DNA of 64,000 nucleotides from Begonia masoniana (lineage: Eukaryota > Streptophyta > Magnoliopsida > Cucurbitales > Begoniaceae). Under the pieces are notes generated by a model that saw only the letters and a program-made list of their open reading frames with translations, had not been told where the DNA came from and did no database searches. Below are positions 1 through 11,565 of this stretch, one piece after another. Position 1 is the stretch's first letter, and each line of letters starts with the position of its first letter. A program made the translations under genes and the position numbers. Location: positions 14,911,143 through 14,975,142 of the forward strand of contig CM039502.1 in NCBI GenBank assembly GCA_022432975.1, in the 5' to 3' direction.

Positions 1-181
1 TCTAATTACAATGCAAGTTTAAATAAGAAAGTTCAACATTAGAAGCTTGAAAGGCCAAGCACTAATGAGCCATTAAAAAAATAACAGAAAACCACAAAAA
101 TAACAAAAAACCATAATAATAAATTACGAATGGGAAATAACAAAATAATTAACATGGTTAAATCAAAGGATGTCCTCATCA
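1..181 (-). repeat. 3' LTR of element 1, partial
   Basis: These 181 bases match 9067-9247 with only a few substitutions. They end in CATCA, the inverted partner of the TGATG that opens the complete LTR at 8861. The rest lies outside the window. Confidence 0.9.
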
Positions 182-196
182 ACTCTCCCGGGATAG
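182..196 (-). other. Polypurine tract of element 1
   Basis: Immediately inside the 3' LTR the minus strand reads CCCGGGAGAGT before the LTR's TGATGAGG. A purine run in this position is the usual plus-strand priming site. Confidence 0.6.
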
Positions 197-242
197 AAGA
201 AGCAACCATTCAAGTTGACAGGACCATACTGCAGCAAGCTGA

Positions 243-2795
243 TTAATCACCCAACCATAAGCTAAGCGGTTGAGCAACCTTCTTCCGGCGACTGTAGACT
301 CGTGAAACTGGAGATCTGGACCGAGTATCATTCCAAACAGTGTTGGAATCCGGTAAAGAGAGATCCTGACGACTCCGAAAGAACTCCAAAAGGTCTGGAT
401 CCAACTGCTGAAGTGTCTCTCTGGAAATCCACGTGCAATCACTATCTGGTCGATTCACCCAACGAACCAGGAAACGTTGAACCGCACCTTCATTAGTAAA
501 TACAATTTGTTCATCTAAAATAGCATCAATTTTATCTTTATGTGTTGTGACAGGAGGTGTTGGCGAGTTTGAATTGGCCGATGGAGGCTCAAAGTCGATT
601 GAGGAAGGTAAAAAAGGGTCAGCAACAGGGTTAAAATGGCCTTTAAAAGCAATCAGGTCTTCAACATTTAAAGTAGAGTGATAACCAAAATTAGGTGGAA
701 GATCAACAACATATGCATTTGAACCAATTCGCTTTAAAATTTTAAAAGGACCAATACTACGAGCTTGCAATTTAGAACCAGATCCGGATGATCGTCGCTC
801 AGGACGAACTCGAATCATAACATAATCTCCAATATTAAATTCAACGTGTCGTTTGTGTAAATCAGCTCGTAATTTATATGATGCATTACTAGCCTCTATT
901 TGTTTATTGATCTCAATATGTAAATCATGAAGATGCTGAGCAAAATTTTCAGCCGACATAGACACACTAGCATGCGGTGACATAGGGAGAAGGTCTAAAG
1001 GTTTTCTAGGTTTGAAACCATGGACAACTTCAAAAGGACTCATACCTATAGTTCGGTTCACGGAACTATTATATGCAATCTGAGCGGTGGGGAAGATCAG
1101 ATCCCAATTCTTAAGATTTTCTTTGACCAAACATCGTAATAAATTTCTAAGACTTCGATTAACAATTTCTGTTTAACCATCAGTTTGAGGATGGTAGGCA
1201 GTTGAAAATTTTAGTGTTGTACCTACCATATGCCATAAAGTTCTCCAAAAATGACCAGTAAAACGCACATCCCTGTCTGAAACAATTGTCTTAAGTAAAC
1301 CATAGAGTTTGACAATCTCATTGAAATACAATCGAGCTACCTTAGATGCATCCGACGTTTTGTGGCACGGAATAAAGTGGGTCATCTTTGAGAAACGATC
1401 AACTACAACCAAAATAGAACCATGTTTTTTACGAGTGCGAGGCAGTCCAAGTACAAAATCCAGACTAACATCCTCCCAGGGACGATTGGGGACAGGGAAA
1501 GAAGTGTAAAGACCAGTAGCTTGTCGTCTTTGTTTAGCCACTTGACAAACTCTACAAGTGCTGACTATTTTGCTCACGTCTTTCTTTAAGCCAGGCCAAA
1601 AGAACTGACGCTCAACTTCTTCTATCGTTTTATCACGTCCAAAATGACCAGCTAGCCCTCCTGCATGAATTTCCCAAATGATGAACTCTCTAACGGATGT
1701 TTGGGGAATGCACAATTTGTTACTTTTGAAAAGATAACCGTCTTTCATATGAAAATTACAGTTATCGTTCAATTGTTCATTTTCTTAGGCGAACACAATA
1801 TCTTTAAAATTAGGGCAAGACTCATATTCCTCTTTTAGTCTTTTAAAACCGATGATTCTCGCACTCATGACATTTAGAATAGATATACGACGACTTAACG
1901 CGTCAGTTGCTTGATTCTCTATCCCTTTTCTGTGTTTCAGGACAAACGAGTATGCTTGTAAATATTCAATCCAACGACCATGTCGAAAGTTCAATCGTTT
2001 TTTAGAATTGAGATATCGTAAGGCTTCATGGTCCGAATAAAGCACAAATTCATGTGGTAACAAATAGTGACGCCAATAACGTAGGGCTTGCACAACTGCA
2101 TACAATTCCCTATCGTATGTTGAGTATCGTTGTTTGGCATCATTTAATTTTTCACTGAAGTAAGCGACGGGGTGTCGCTCTTGGCTAAGAACGCCACCAA
2201 TCCCTACCCACGACGCATCGCACTCAACCTCAAAGACCTTGGAGAAATCGGGAAGACGCATTACTGGAGCTTCAGTCATTCGGATTTTAATAATTTTGAA
2301 GGCCTTAGATGCTGCTAATGTCCAGTGAAAGTCGCCCTTTTTCAAACACTCGGTAACAGGAGCCATAATTGTACTGAACCCTTTGATGAAGCGACGATAA
2401 AAGATAGCTAGTCCGTGAAAGCTTCGGACGTCATTTAAACTTTGAGGTTCAGGCCAATCAACGATGGCCTTAACTTTCAATGGGTCAGGGGATACTCCTT
2501 TAGTAGAGACGATAAAACCCAAGAAGGAAACACTCTCTGTGAAAAACGCACACTTTTTGACATTGGCATAAAGGCTCGACGACCGAAGAATGGAACAGAC
2601 TTGTCGGAGATGATTACGATGTTCATCTAAAGTTTGGCTAAAAATGAGGATATCATCGAAGTAAACAACTAGAAACTTACCCATAAGAGGCCTAAGAGCA
2701 TGAGTCATTACTCTCATAAAGGTGCTTGGGGAGTTGGTGAGACCAAACGGCATGACAAGCCACTTATAAAGTCCACCCTTGGTTTTAAATGCAGT
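243..2795 (-). pseudogene. Element 1 pol, 3' part: RT C-half, RNase H, integrase, chromodomain
   Basis: Read from 2795 down to 243. RT resumes at the sequence TAFKTKGGLYKWLVMPFGL and carries the YFDD catalytic box (VVYFDDILIF). RNase H follows (FEVECDAS, then YSDHEALRYL), ending at ATDALSR. Integrase has the zinc-binding H-H-C-C region (HAGGLAGHFG and CRVCQVAKQ) and the catalytic core (DFVLGLP, VSDRDVRFTG, AYHPQTDG). The last 295 codons hold the integrase C-terminus and a chromodomain (IDAILDEQIVF, FLVRWVNRP, CTWISRE). A TAA at 1785-1787 lies between RNase H and integrase. A second TAA at 1173-1175 replaces the expected Gln codon after PQTDG. Non-functional. Confidence 0.92.
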
Positions 2796-2800
2796 CTTGC
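2796..2800. repeat. Target-site duplication, left copy (cttgc)
   Basis: The five bases left of the 2801-5175 insertion are cttgc and those at 5176-5180 are cttcc. This is a 5-bp duplication with one mismatch, in the middle of an RT coding sequence. Confidence 0.65.
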
Positions 2801-5175
2801 TGTAACATACCAAAAATTTATCCCAAATTAAAGGATCAATTATTTTCCTAATCTAATTTAAGGAAACCCTAGATTTCATTCAATAAGAAAATTCCCAATT
2901 TCATCACAAAATCGTTACTCAATTCAACCATAATCTTAAGTCAATATTCTACTAAAATAAAGAAATTATTACAGGGAGAAATCTTTCCTAAAACTCGTCT
3001 GTGAATCTGATCAAATTAGGTGATCAGATTCGGATCACTGCTCTAAGGAAATAATTGGAATGCTTCTCTACAATTTAAGTCAACCCTGTGATGAAGAAAA
3101 AATTGCACCCCAATCCTCTGCATTCTGTAAATCAGAGAACAACCGGAGAAAAACCTTACCTCGCTAAAAACGCCGCGACCTCCGACCACCGCGGGCAGTC
3201 AGACTCCGGCGAACGTCTCTGAGGAGACTGAATCGCAGCCGCAACTCCAAACAATTCCCTCCGACGAAGTCTCTCCCTCGGCCGAAACCGTCTTTGCGTG
3301 GACAGACTCTTCTCGGCCTCCGTTGGTAACCACTAGCACCGTAAGCTCCTCCCTCTCCCTCGATCTTCATCGCTCTCTCATTCTCGCGCACCCTCTGTTT
3401 CTCACTCACTCACACTCTCTCAGACGTTCGCGCGAGGAAGAAGAAAGGAAAAACATTGGTTTTGGATTTTATTCTGAACCGAACCACAAGCCAAACAAAA
3501 AAAAAAAGGGTCTCGCGACCGATTAGTTCTTCGCCAGAGGAATACTCTTCCGGTGGAATTTTTCCGAAACTTTGGTGTCGTAATAAGTTTTCTGGTTTCA
3601 ATTTTAGTTTCGGTGTGATTTCTCACCACTGAGCTACTCAATTAGTCAGATTTAACTGTTTGTTTAGGAGAAAATTTAATTAGACACTAACGTATGAGGT
3701 ATTGACCATTGATCCTAACGTAGTTTTGGAACCCAATCAATCTAACGTATAACATTTGCAATTCAACTCTCCGGCAATTTTTCAGTTAAAATTTAACCGA
3801 CTCCCTTTCAAAACGACTAAACTACCTCTCTCTCTCTAACGCCAATCACGCCCCTCCCTTTTATTTTATTTTTTCTCTTTTCCCATTTCCTCTCTTTCTC
3901 TTCTCTGCGTGCTCTCTCCTCCAGGCGACAGACTCCTCCACGCGAAGACCGCAGACGACCAAACGAGCCTCTCTCCTTCCGCGGGAAAGCATTACTTTGA
4001 CCTCTTCCGATTGAATCTTATTTTGACGGATGAGCCGAGGACGTTCTCCACAAGCCCTGCGCCTTTGAGATATCCATCGCTGGCCAGATCCGATGTACGT
4101 CATCGTCGACTCCGCGCGCGAGAATGAGGAGTGATCAATTCGATTGGAAGGTCATTTTCCATCTTCAGACCTACTAAATCGGAGGTCGTCGACTACAAAT
4201 CCCGACGGTTATTTCTAGATTCCCTAATTCCTACTAACCCCACGCTTTGNNNNNNNNNNNNNNNNNNNNNNNNNNNNNNNNNNNNNNNNNNNNNNNNNNN
4301 NNNNNNNNNNNNNNNNNNNNNNNNNNNNNNNNNNNNNNNNNNNNNNNNNCCTCCATCGACGGGGGGGGAGCGATTCTTCAGTCTCCACCCGAGACTCACG
4401 CTCTAGGAAGACGTAGAAAATGTAGTTGCTGGTTAGTTAATTAGATCCGTTTTCAGCCTAAAGATTGAAGTTTCAGATTCTTCTATGGCTGAGGTATAGT
4501 AGGACATTTGTAATCTGTGGTAGGTACTGGTGAATCGGTTATTTTAGGGTTAGTAAGTTAATTGTGCACACTAGGGCTGGACTAACGAAGATTAGAAAGT
4601 ATATACATATATGCTAGATGTTTAGGGATGACTGTGGGTTAGAACTTTCGGATTTTGATTTGAACACTGTAAATGTGAAATGTTTTAGCGTGAGAGAAGT
4701 CTGAAGAGAAAGTGCTCAAGTTGGCAAGGAAATTCAGGGTAAGTGAGTGAGTAGGATTCCCGGCCTTAGGGGCTACATCAAGCGGGTACTAAGTTAAAAT
4801 TTTTTTTTTTCTTAAAAAAATTTAAAGTCATGATTTTATATCGTTTTAAAATAATATTTTATATTTAGTTGCATTGAATTTTAAATTTTCTATTTGGATA
4901 ATTTATTTCATTAACTGTTGGATTTTTAGTAAGGATGTTATGTTAAATTTATGAATGAGGTTTTATTTAATGTTTTATTTAGTATTTAATTTTCTAAACA
5001 TTTATTGATAGTAATTTAAAGTTTCTGCTTAATAAATGATTTTTACTATTTTCAATAATTTTGAATTAAGAAAATTAGGGTTTTATAACGATCCAATTTA
5101 ACCTAATTTACAAATCGATTTGGGAAAAATTTTAGGGTTTCAAATTAGGGAAAATTGAATTTTGGGGTCGTTACA
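2801..5175 (-). mobile_element. Solo-LTR-like insertion inside element 1 RT
   Basis: The insert begins TGTAAC and ends GTTACA, a perfect 6-bp inverted terminus typical of LTRs. It splits the RT of element 1 exactly between GDEWK (right side) and TAFKT (left side). Minus orientation is preferred because that strand opens TGTAACGACCCC, like other plant gypsy LTRs. No gag or pol homology is visible, and the left end is not repeated at the right, so a solo LTR is the simplest reading. A 100-N gap at 4250-4349 hides an unknown length, so a whole element could be collapsed there. Confidence 0.75.
4250..4349. other. Assembly gap, 100 N
   Basis: Exactly 100 N. The round number suggests a placeholder, not a measured size. 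It lies inside the solo-LTR-like insert. Confidence 0.98.
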
Positions 5176-5180
5176 CTTCC

Positions 5181-7658
5181 ACTCATCACCGGGGCGGATC
5201 CTTATCTGGTGATATCCACTTCTAAAATCAATTTTTGAGAATATCTTTGCATGGGCCATGACGTCTAGTAAATCATCAAGTCTAGGGATAGGAAAACGAT
5301 ATTTTACCGTTATCTTGTTGATGGCCCGACTGTTAACGCACATTCTCCAAGTGCCATCTTTCTTTGGGGTTAAAAGAGCCAGAACTGCACAAGGGCTTAA
5401 ACTCTCACGAATAAATCCTTTAGCTAAAAGTTCGTGAACTTGTCTCTGAAGCTCAGTATGCTTGGTGGGGTTCATTCGATAGTGTGGTAAGTTCGGAAGA
5501 GATACCCCAAGGATGAATTCAATTTCATGTTGAATATCTCACAACGGGGGTAACTTGTCAGGGAGGTCTTCAGAAAAAACGTCCTTAAACTCATCGATAA
5601 TTGACTGGGCGTCGGCAGAGATCATGAGTGGAGGGTTTGACCCAATCTCCATTACCACCACGACAAAAACAATCGAAGCACTTTTAAGAGAACGCTCAAA
5701 CTCGGTAGGAGCAATAATATTTAATCCTTTATGATCCACAATTTTCTTCGTTTGAGGAGTCTCTGGTGGTTTAGGGTTTGGTGGCAGGGGTTTAAGATGA
5801 ATTTTCTTTCCTTGGTACACAAAAGAACAAGAGTTTGACCGGCCGTGTATAGTGACATCCAGGTCAAATAACCAAGGACGACCTAGAATGACATGACTGA
5901 CATCCATGGGAATGACATCGCACCAGAGTTGTTCTTTATATTCGAGGAATTGAATAAGAACCAAACAACGCTCCTTCACAGAAATAGAGGAAGCGTCTAT
6001 CCATGAGACATTATAAGGTCGTGGATGAGGAACTGATTGTAACCCTAGGCGGAGTACCGTAGTTGCTGATACTGCATTAATGCAACTACCACTATCCACA
6101 ATAACTTTGCAACCTTTGTTATTCACCTTGATATATGTGTGAAAAATATAATGACGACGCCAATCTTTCTCGTCCTTAGGTTGGGTAAGCGTACATCTCA
6201 CAACACTCAATCGAGATGAATCGGAGGAAGGAGACCATGATGTGGGTCGGATACATCCTAGAAAGTTATCATTGTCTACTTCTTCGAATTCTTCAAGGTT
6301 AGGCTCATAAACTTGTTCTTCACTTGTCTCCCCAATTTCATTTTCACATTCTTGTAAGACTAGGTTTCGGCTAGGACAATTAGAAGAAATGTGACCAAAA
6401 CCCTTACAATTAAAACATTGTAAACGCGAAGATTTTTGCGAGGTGTCTACGCTTTTTCCTTTGTTTTCTCTCGTCAAAGGGATATTAGATGGAGGAGGTC
6501 CTAAGAGAGACTTAGGGGTGGCAGGAGTCGGGATTGTGGGGGGTCTAATGTCACCTCGTTTACCATACGGCATTTTAGTCACTAATTCATAGTCTTGGAC
6601 TAAAGAATAAGTATGATCTAGGGAATTGACACCTCGAAGGATAAGCTCGCGTCTTATATCATCTCGTAGACCTTGTCGAAACTTGCTCAAGGTCATAGCT
6701 TCATTTTCGACAACTTGACTTCGCATACGAAATTCATCGAATTGATTAACATATTCGATGACTGGTCGGTTTCCTTGGGTAAGGGCGTTCCATTGGTCCA
6801 ACAAATTACCCCGGTAGGATTGAGGTACGTACTTCTCTGGAAGTCGCCTTTTCATTTCTTCCCAATTTTCAACAGGAGGCGCATTACGACGTTCCAGGAG
6901 ATTTTCCACGCTCTCCCAAAACAATCGTGCCGTACCAGATAATTTGAAACTGACATATTCAACTCGTCGATTTTCTGGCATTCTATACCAAGAAAAAAAA
7001 CTGTCTTTATCTTTTATCCACTGATTAAAGATACGAGGATTTAAACTCCCATCAAAAGTAGGAGCATCTAACTTGATACCCTTAGGAATAGGCTCATCAT
7101 GACGATTGGGGGAATGAGAATCACGACGATTATGATTTTGATGACCATCTCGACCATAATCTCTATCTCTATGACCATAGTGAGGGGGGAGAATGATAAT
7201 CTCGACGATTATGATTTTGACTACCGTCTCGACCATAATTTCTATCGCGATGGTTATGACCATAGTGAGGGGGAGAATGATAATCTCGACGATTATGATT
7301 TAGACCACCATCTCGATCGTCATTCCTATCTCTAAGATTAGGACCAAAGTGTTGTGGAATGTCCTGCTGATGAAAATGACGCCTATTAGGTACTACAGAA
7401 TTGTTTGTATCCGAGGGATGCGGATTTAGGTCCATGCTGGTGAACCTATTTTCTAAATCTTTTTTGTGCCTCGCGAGCACTGGCCAAGTCGGTCTGGATG
7501 GAAACAAATTGCTCTCGAAACTGTTGTTGTGTGTTAAGTATTTGAGCTACTTGTTGAGAAATTTGTGCTACTTGTTGAGAAAGGGTATCTAATGGGGGCG
7601 GTTCCATATCTAAAGCACCAGAATTAGAAGAAACCTGACGACCACTACGTAATTGCAT
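5181..7658 (-). pseudogene. Element 1 gag, protease and N-terminal RT
   Basis: Read from 7658 down. The Gag N-terminus (MQLRSGRQ, glutamine-rich coiled-coil-like stretch) changes frame near 7450-7507 and again near 7263. The Gag core follows (KLDAPTFDG, FKLSGTARLFWE, FRQGLRDDIRREL) with a CCHC zinc knuckle, CFNCKGFGHISSNC. The aspartic protease has VDSGS and later VILGRPWLFDLD. RT starts with HYRMNPTKH and runs through [10 protein letters not shown] and [15 protein letters not shown] to GDEWK, where the solo-LTR-like insertion interrupts it. A TGA at 5539-5541 stands where family members have Arg before DIQHEIE. This is consistent with CGA to TGA decay. Confidence 0.9.
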
Positions 7659-8842
7659 GCAATGTCACTAGTGAAGGATCGATAATGTTTAGACTCAATG
7701 AGTGGCAAATTGAGATCAATAAACAAACAGTGCACGTAATGAATAATATCAATTACGACCAAATACTACAAATAACTTTGTTTTACTTAATATTTGAGAT
7801 TAAGCTGATTCTAATAAAGCAAACAAATAGAATTAATATTTTAAAATAATAATGCGACGGTCAAATACTTCGTTATAAAATCACCACAAAATTGATTATC
7901 AAACTGAACTATTAATTGTTGGTGGTGATACAATAAACAAAAGAGTATATCAAGGACAATAAGCAAGAGGTGAGGTGCAATAGATTCAACAGGTAAATAT
8001 GAGATAATCAACGGTGATTACATCAATGACAGTGTAAATTCGAAGGCATTTAGATGGGTTAAATAATATAGCAATAAAATGACAATAGGCTACCAAATGT
8101 AATGTGTAATTGGATAGGCTGATATGGATTTGAATAAGAAGAATTGGTAAGCCACCACACACAAGACAATATTAAAGCTATATTTAGGAACAAAAAGTAA
8201 TAAACTAAAAAGGGGGTTTAGAGAACTCCCTGTTGGCCGAGAACGAACAGCGAGCAGCGAACTGCTGGAATACCAGAGACCCGACGCGAACATAGTGCAG
8301 CAAACAGAGACGCGAGCAGAGGCACCCGTTGATGAAGAGCTACGGTCTAATCGAACTCAAGGAGGAGCAGCGAACACCGACGGCCGAAACAAGGCCGAAC
8401 AGAGGCGTTGAAGCTGATGACGGAGGAACGGCGAGAACCCAGAATTACGGCGAGCGTAGGCGCAGTTCTCTGAATCCAGAAACCCGAGAACAGAGCAGCA
8501 AAGAAGATTGCGATGAACAAAGACGAACCAGACGACATGCTTTCGAACCAGAACCCAACGAGGAACAGAGACGAACCCGACGACAAAACTTTCAAACCAG
8601 AACTCAGCGATGTTCAGACACGGGTCGTCGGCGATATTCAGACAAAATTCAGATGCGGGTCGTCGGAAAATGGCCGTTTGGTGTTACGGTGCGACGAACA
8701 TGGATTTGTCGAGAAGAGAAAACGAATTGCAGAGAAACCAGAAAAAATCGAAATCCAGAGGTGGCTATGTAGCAGCGAAACCAGAAGAGAAAAAGAGAAG
8801 AAAAAGTGCCCAAAAATCAACTGTTTGAGAAAACAATTGTTG
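7659..8842 (-). other. Untranslated leader of element 1
   Basis: About 1.2 kb between the primer site and gag. It contains no gag or pol homology. The part near 8340-8600 has short imperfect direct repeats rich in gaacc and gacgaac words, which open chance frames on both strands. I see no gene here. Confidence 0.6.
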
Positions 8843-8856
8843 TGGCTTTGATACCA
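8843..8856 (-). other. Primer binding site (tRNA-Met type) of element 1
   Basis: The minus strand reads TGGTATCAAAGCCA, one base different from the usual plant TGGTATCAGAGC complement to initiator tRNA-Met. It lies 4 bases from the LTR edge. Confidence 0.88.
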
Positions 8857-8860
8857 AATT

Positions 8861-9247
8861 TGATGCAGCAGCGAATAGAAATAAGGATTAGAGAGAGAGA
8901 AAGAGAGAGGAAGAGGAAGCCGATAGAAAGAAGTCAGAAAAGGGGAAGGAAGAAGAAACAGGGAACAAGATTAGAAGAGAAAAGGCAAGATCAGAAGAGA
9001 AAGGAGAAAGGAGATTCAGGGAAACTCAAACTCATTTTTTATCATTCAATAATCATCAACTACCAATTCAATTACAATGCAAGTCTAAATAAGAAAGTTC
9101 AACATTAGAAGCTTGAAAGACCAAGCACTAATGAGCCATTAAAAAAATAACAGAAAACCACAAAAATAACAAAAAACCATAATAATAAATTACGAATGGG
9201 AAATAACAAAATAATTAACATGGCTAAATCAAAGGATGTCCTCATCA
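8861..9247 (-). repeat. 5' LTR of element 1 (387 bp)
   Basis: Bounded by TGATG at 8861 and CATCA at 9247. The right 181 bp match window positions 1-181. It is short for a chromovirus LTR. Confidence 0.9.
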
Positions 9248-9343
9248 AATTACATGTTTCTTTCACTCCCTATTCATCTCAAATTGTTGATGGTCTAACA
9301 AAGCCATTATCTACAGCCTTATTTCAAGCATCAAGGTCTTAGC
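9248..9343 (+). pseudogene. Ty1/copia RNase H C-terminal relic
   Basis: The open frame reads KLHVSFTPYSSQIVDGLTKP and on to LFQASRS and a stop. It matches the conserved end of copia polyproteins, where the SSQ-I-D-LTKPL motif closes RNase H. The upstream part is cut off by element 1, so element 1 was inserted into this older copia copy. Short, but the motif and the purine tract that follows agree. Confidence 0.7.
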
Positions 9344-9368
9344 TCTGTGTACTTCCCCCTTGTGCTCG

Positions 9369-9720
9369 AGGGGGGATGTTAAGGTTCCTTGATTATGTGC
9401 CATCTTCTGTACCAACTGCTAGGTGTTTTACTATTCACTCATGAAAGCTTTTATCAATATTCTAGAAGGTCTCTGACTTCAGTATTGCATCAATTTATAA
9501 AATCGGGGAATATCATTCATGCCGCCTAATGAATTTTTCTCTCTTTTCATCCTGAGGAATAAATACCTTAGAATGCTGTTTTAAGAAAAAGGAAATGGTT
9601 GAAAAACGGGGTATTGTAGTGTGCTTCCATCAACAATTCTTGAAAACTGCTCTTCAAAAACTGTTAATTCTATCTTCTGTTAATAAAAACATGAATGAAA
9701 CCATCTTTTTTCTTCAGTCA
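9369..9720 (+). repeat. Copia polypurine tract and 3' LTR (right end approximate)
   Basis: A gaggggga purine run (9369-9376) is followed by TGTTAAGG at 9377, the usual start of a copia LTR. A TATA-like tttataaaa lies near 9496. The right end is placed at a CA near 9718-9720 by appearance only, because no second LTR is available for comparison. Confidence 0.5.
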
Positions 9721-10927
9721 GCTCTATTAAGCAGTCTCATTTTTAGTTAGTTTCTTATCCTTTTGAAGTTGAGTTTAGAGTAGAGGAATGAAGACTTTTC
9801 GTGTTAAAGCATGGTAGGACTGTTTCTCTAATTGAGTACCGTAGTGATAGTATTTCTCTGACTAAACATATGAAAAAGTCTTCGTAACAAGTCTTTCAAT
9901 ATTTTCCATCTAACTACAACGCTATATATCAGTAATGTTTTAGTGGAGCTCTTTTCTCACTACAATCCGTTGCAGAGGTCACTTAACAAGCTGTGGCTTT
10001 TCAGAGTCGCGATGATTGATATTTCTTTGGTATTTTTTCTTTCAGGACGGCCGAGAAAGGGATGCCCAAGGAGCTGGAAAGGAAGGGTACTCAGAAAGAT
10101 ATTCCTAAGGATGATAAGCATTGATTTTGCTGGAGAAGATGACTTCGTGTTGGTTTTTTTTTTTTCCCTGAATTCTCTCTAGGCTGGTTGGGTTTTTCCT
10201 CGATTGAGGGAAAATATAGGTAAATATTTGTGGGTTTGAGTTTTTAAAAGCGAAGAGAAATCCTTCCTTTCTGGGACTAAGAAAATTCTGATGAATTTTG
10301 ATCCAATGTTGTTACTTTAAGGCCTGGTCAATCATGAATGACGACGTGAAGTAGTCATGTGCACGGATGTTATGCAACAATCTCCTTAATGGTAGTAGAG
10401 CCAAAAGGTGTTACTTATTGGCCCCGACGTTTGCAAAAGCAAAATACTAATAATGACTGTTGGAGTCAATTCTCCATCCTTTGTAAGAGACGGTTGTTGG
10501 GTTGTCGATGTAATTAGTGGCATCAATAGGAGGGAAGTATTGATGAATGTTAGAAACATTGGTAGGAGAAAAGTATTGCTTTGAAAGATACCATGTTCTT
10601 GTTCAAGTGTTACTATGTCGCTATCGATCTCCCCAAATGCTTTATCATCACAGGTTAATAATTCTCTTTGGCTTGCGACACTATCCCAAGAGGAAGGAAG
10701 CCTGCCATGTGGAGAAGTCCTGGGTTGAATGCTTGTGATAAATGGTATGTTTTTTAATATCTCATAGAAATATATGCATCAAATCAGATTTGGTATAAAC
10801 TGTGGAGTTCAAAATGTAGCTCAATTCTCGTCTTATTTGTAAAACTCATCATGTTGTGATGTTTCTTCTTTATAAAAGGAAGAACCAACCATAAATGCTA
10901 TACAAAACCAAAAAATGAGAATGGTTT
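9721..10927. other. Intergenic, nothing recognised
   Basis: AT-rich low-copy-looking DNA. The short open frames (9943-10182, 10547-10738) have no recognisable motif or splice structure. It forms the 3' side of the WRKY gene. Confidence 0.6.
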
Positions 10928-11565
10928 TCAGGTCAAAAGTGGAGGGTAGATTTGCATCTGATTCAGGATATGCTCGAAGTTATCAGTGGGTTTGTTAATG
11001 GGATGTGTGTGAATGCTTTCATAGGTCGTCACCACAAGCCCCTCATCTCCTGTTACTCTTTGAACTTGCTTCTTCACTTTGCACCCCTTGTGCGCGCACC
11101 GGTAATAGCTCCTGCAAATACCATAAATGATGTCGATCATAGTCTAATTTTGTTCTAGAATTGGAAGCTGTGAGAAAAAATCAGGTGCAGTAATGAAGAG
11201 ACGGGAAGAAACCTGGGAAATTTGTTATTCTTGACTGCTTTCTGACCGTATTTCCTCCATCGATAGCCATCATCAAGTATATCAACGGGACTCCGAGTTT
11301 GGAAGGAAAATTTAGGTTTTCTGATCTTCTTATCCCTCCTCTTTTGACCACATTCGATGTCATTGCATTCGCTCTTAGACATGTTTTTCGGTTCAGCCCT
11401 CGGGATATCCAGAAACTGTGATATCGTCTTCGTCCCCAGGAAAGAATCATCTGAACTCTCGCAATGGAAGCCATCACCGGAGCTTCCGAGGTTTGAGGAA
11501 CCATGATCATAAAGTGAGAGTGTGGTGGAGGAAGAGCAAGGGAAGAACAGTTGATAGTTTTCCAT
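10928..11565 (-). CDS. WRKY transcription factor, group IIc (WRKY75/45-like)
   Basis: Two exons on the minus strand, 11565-11213 and 11111-10928, joined over a 101-bp GT-AG intron (11212-11112, ending tttgcag) in phase 2. The product is 178 aa. An acidic/serine-rich N-terminus is followed by a basic nuclear-localisation-like stretch (residues 75-85), then DDGYRWRKYGQKAVKNNKFP with the DNA-binding WRKYGQK at 103-109. A C2H2 finger of the form C-X4-C-X23-H-X-H has its ligands at C123, C128, H152 and H154. The tail NFEHILNQMQIYPP matches the WRKY75/45/24 subgroup. The intron sits at the position conserved in WRKY domains, just after the KFPR codons. Such factors bind W-box DNA (TTGAC core) in the nucleus and act in phosphate-starvation, senescence and defence responses; the exact orthologue is not decided here. 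The start ATG is the one giving MENYQ; an upstream in-frame ATG gives a hydrophobic, unlikely extension. Confidence 0.95.

Larger units (their letters stand above)
1..9247 (-). mobile_element. Element 1: degenerate Ty3/gypsy chromovirus
   Basis: Minus-strand LTR retrotransposon. The right (5') LTR is complete and the left (3') LTR is cut by the window edge; the visible 181 bases match the end of the right LTR almost exactly. Order on the minus strand is LTR, tRNA-Met primer site, long leader, gag, protease, RT, RNase H, integrase, chromodomain, polypurine tract, LTR. The coding part carries at least three in-frame stops and several frame changes, and RT is interrupted by a separate 2.4 kb insertion, so this copy is dead. 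The polymerase and chromodomain place it among chromoviruses. The finer clade is not settled by eye. Only the right flank is visible, so the target duplication cannot be checked. Confidence 0.93.

Noticed and set aside
8329..8772. 147-codon plus-strand frame rich in Arg and Glu
   Set aside because: Lies antisense in the leader of element 1 and is made of short gacgaacc repeats. No domain, and the opposite strand is open too.
9943..10182. 79-codon plus-strand frame
   Set aside because: No recognisable motif and a low-complexity Phe tail from a poly-T tract.
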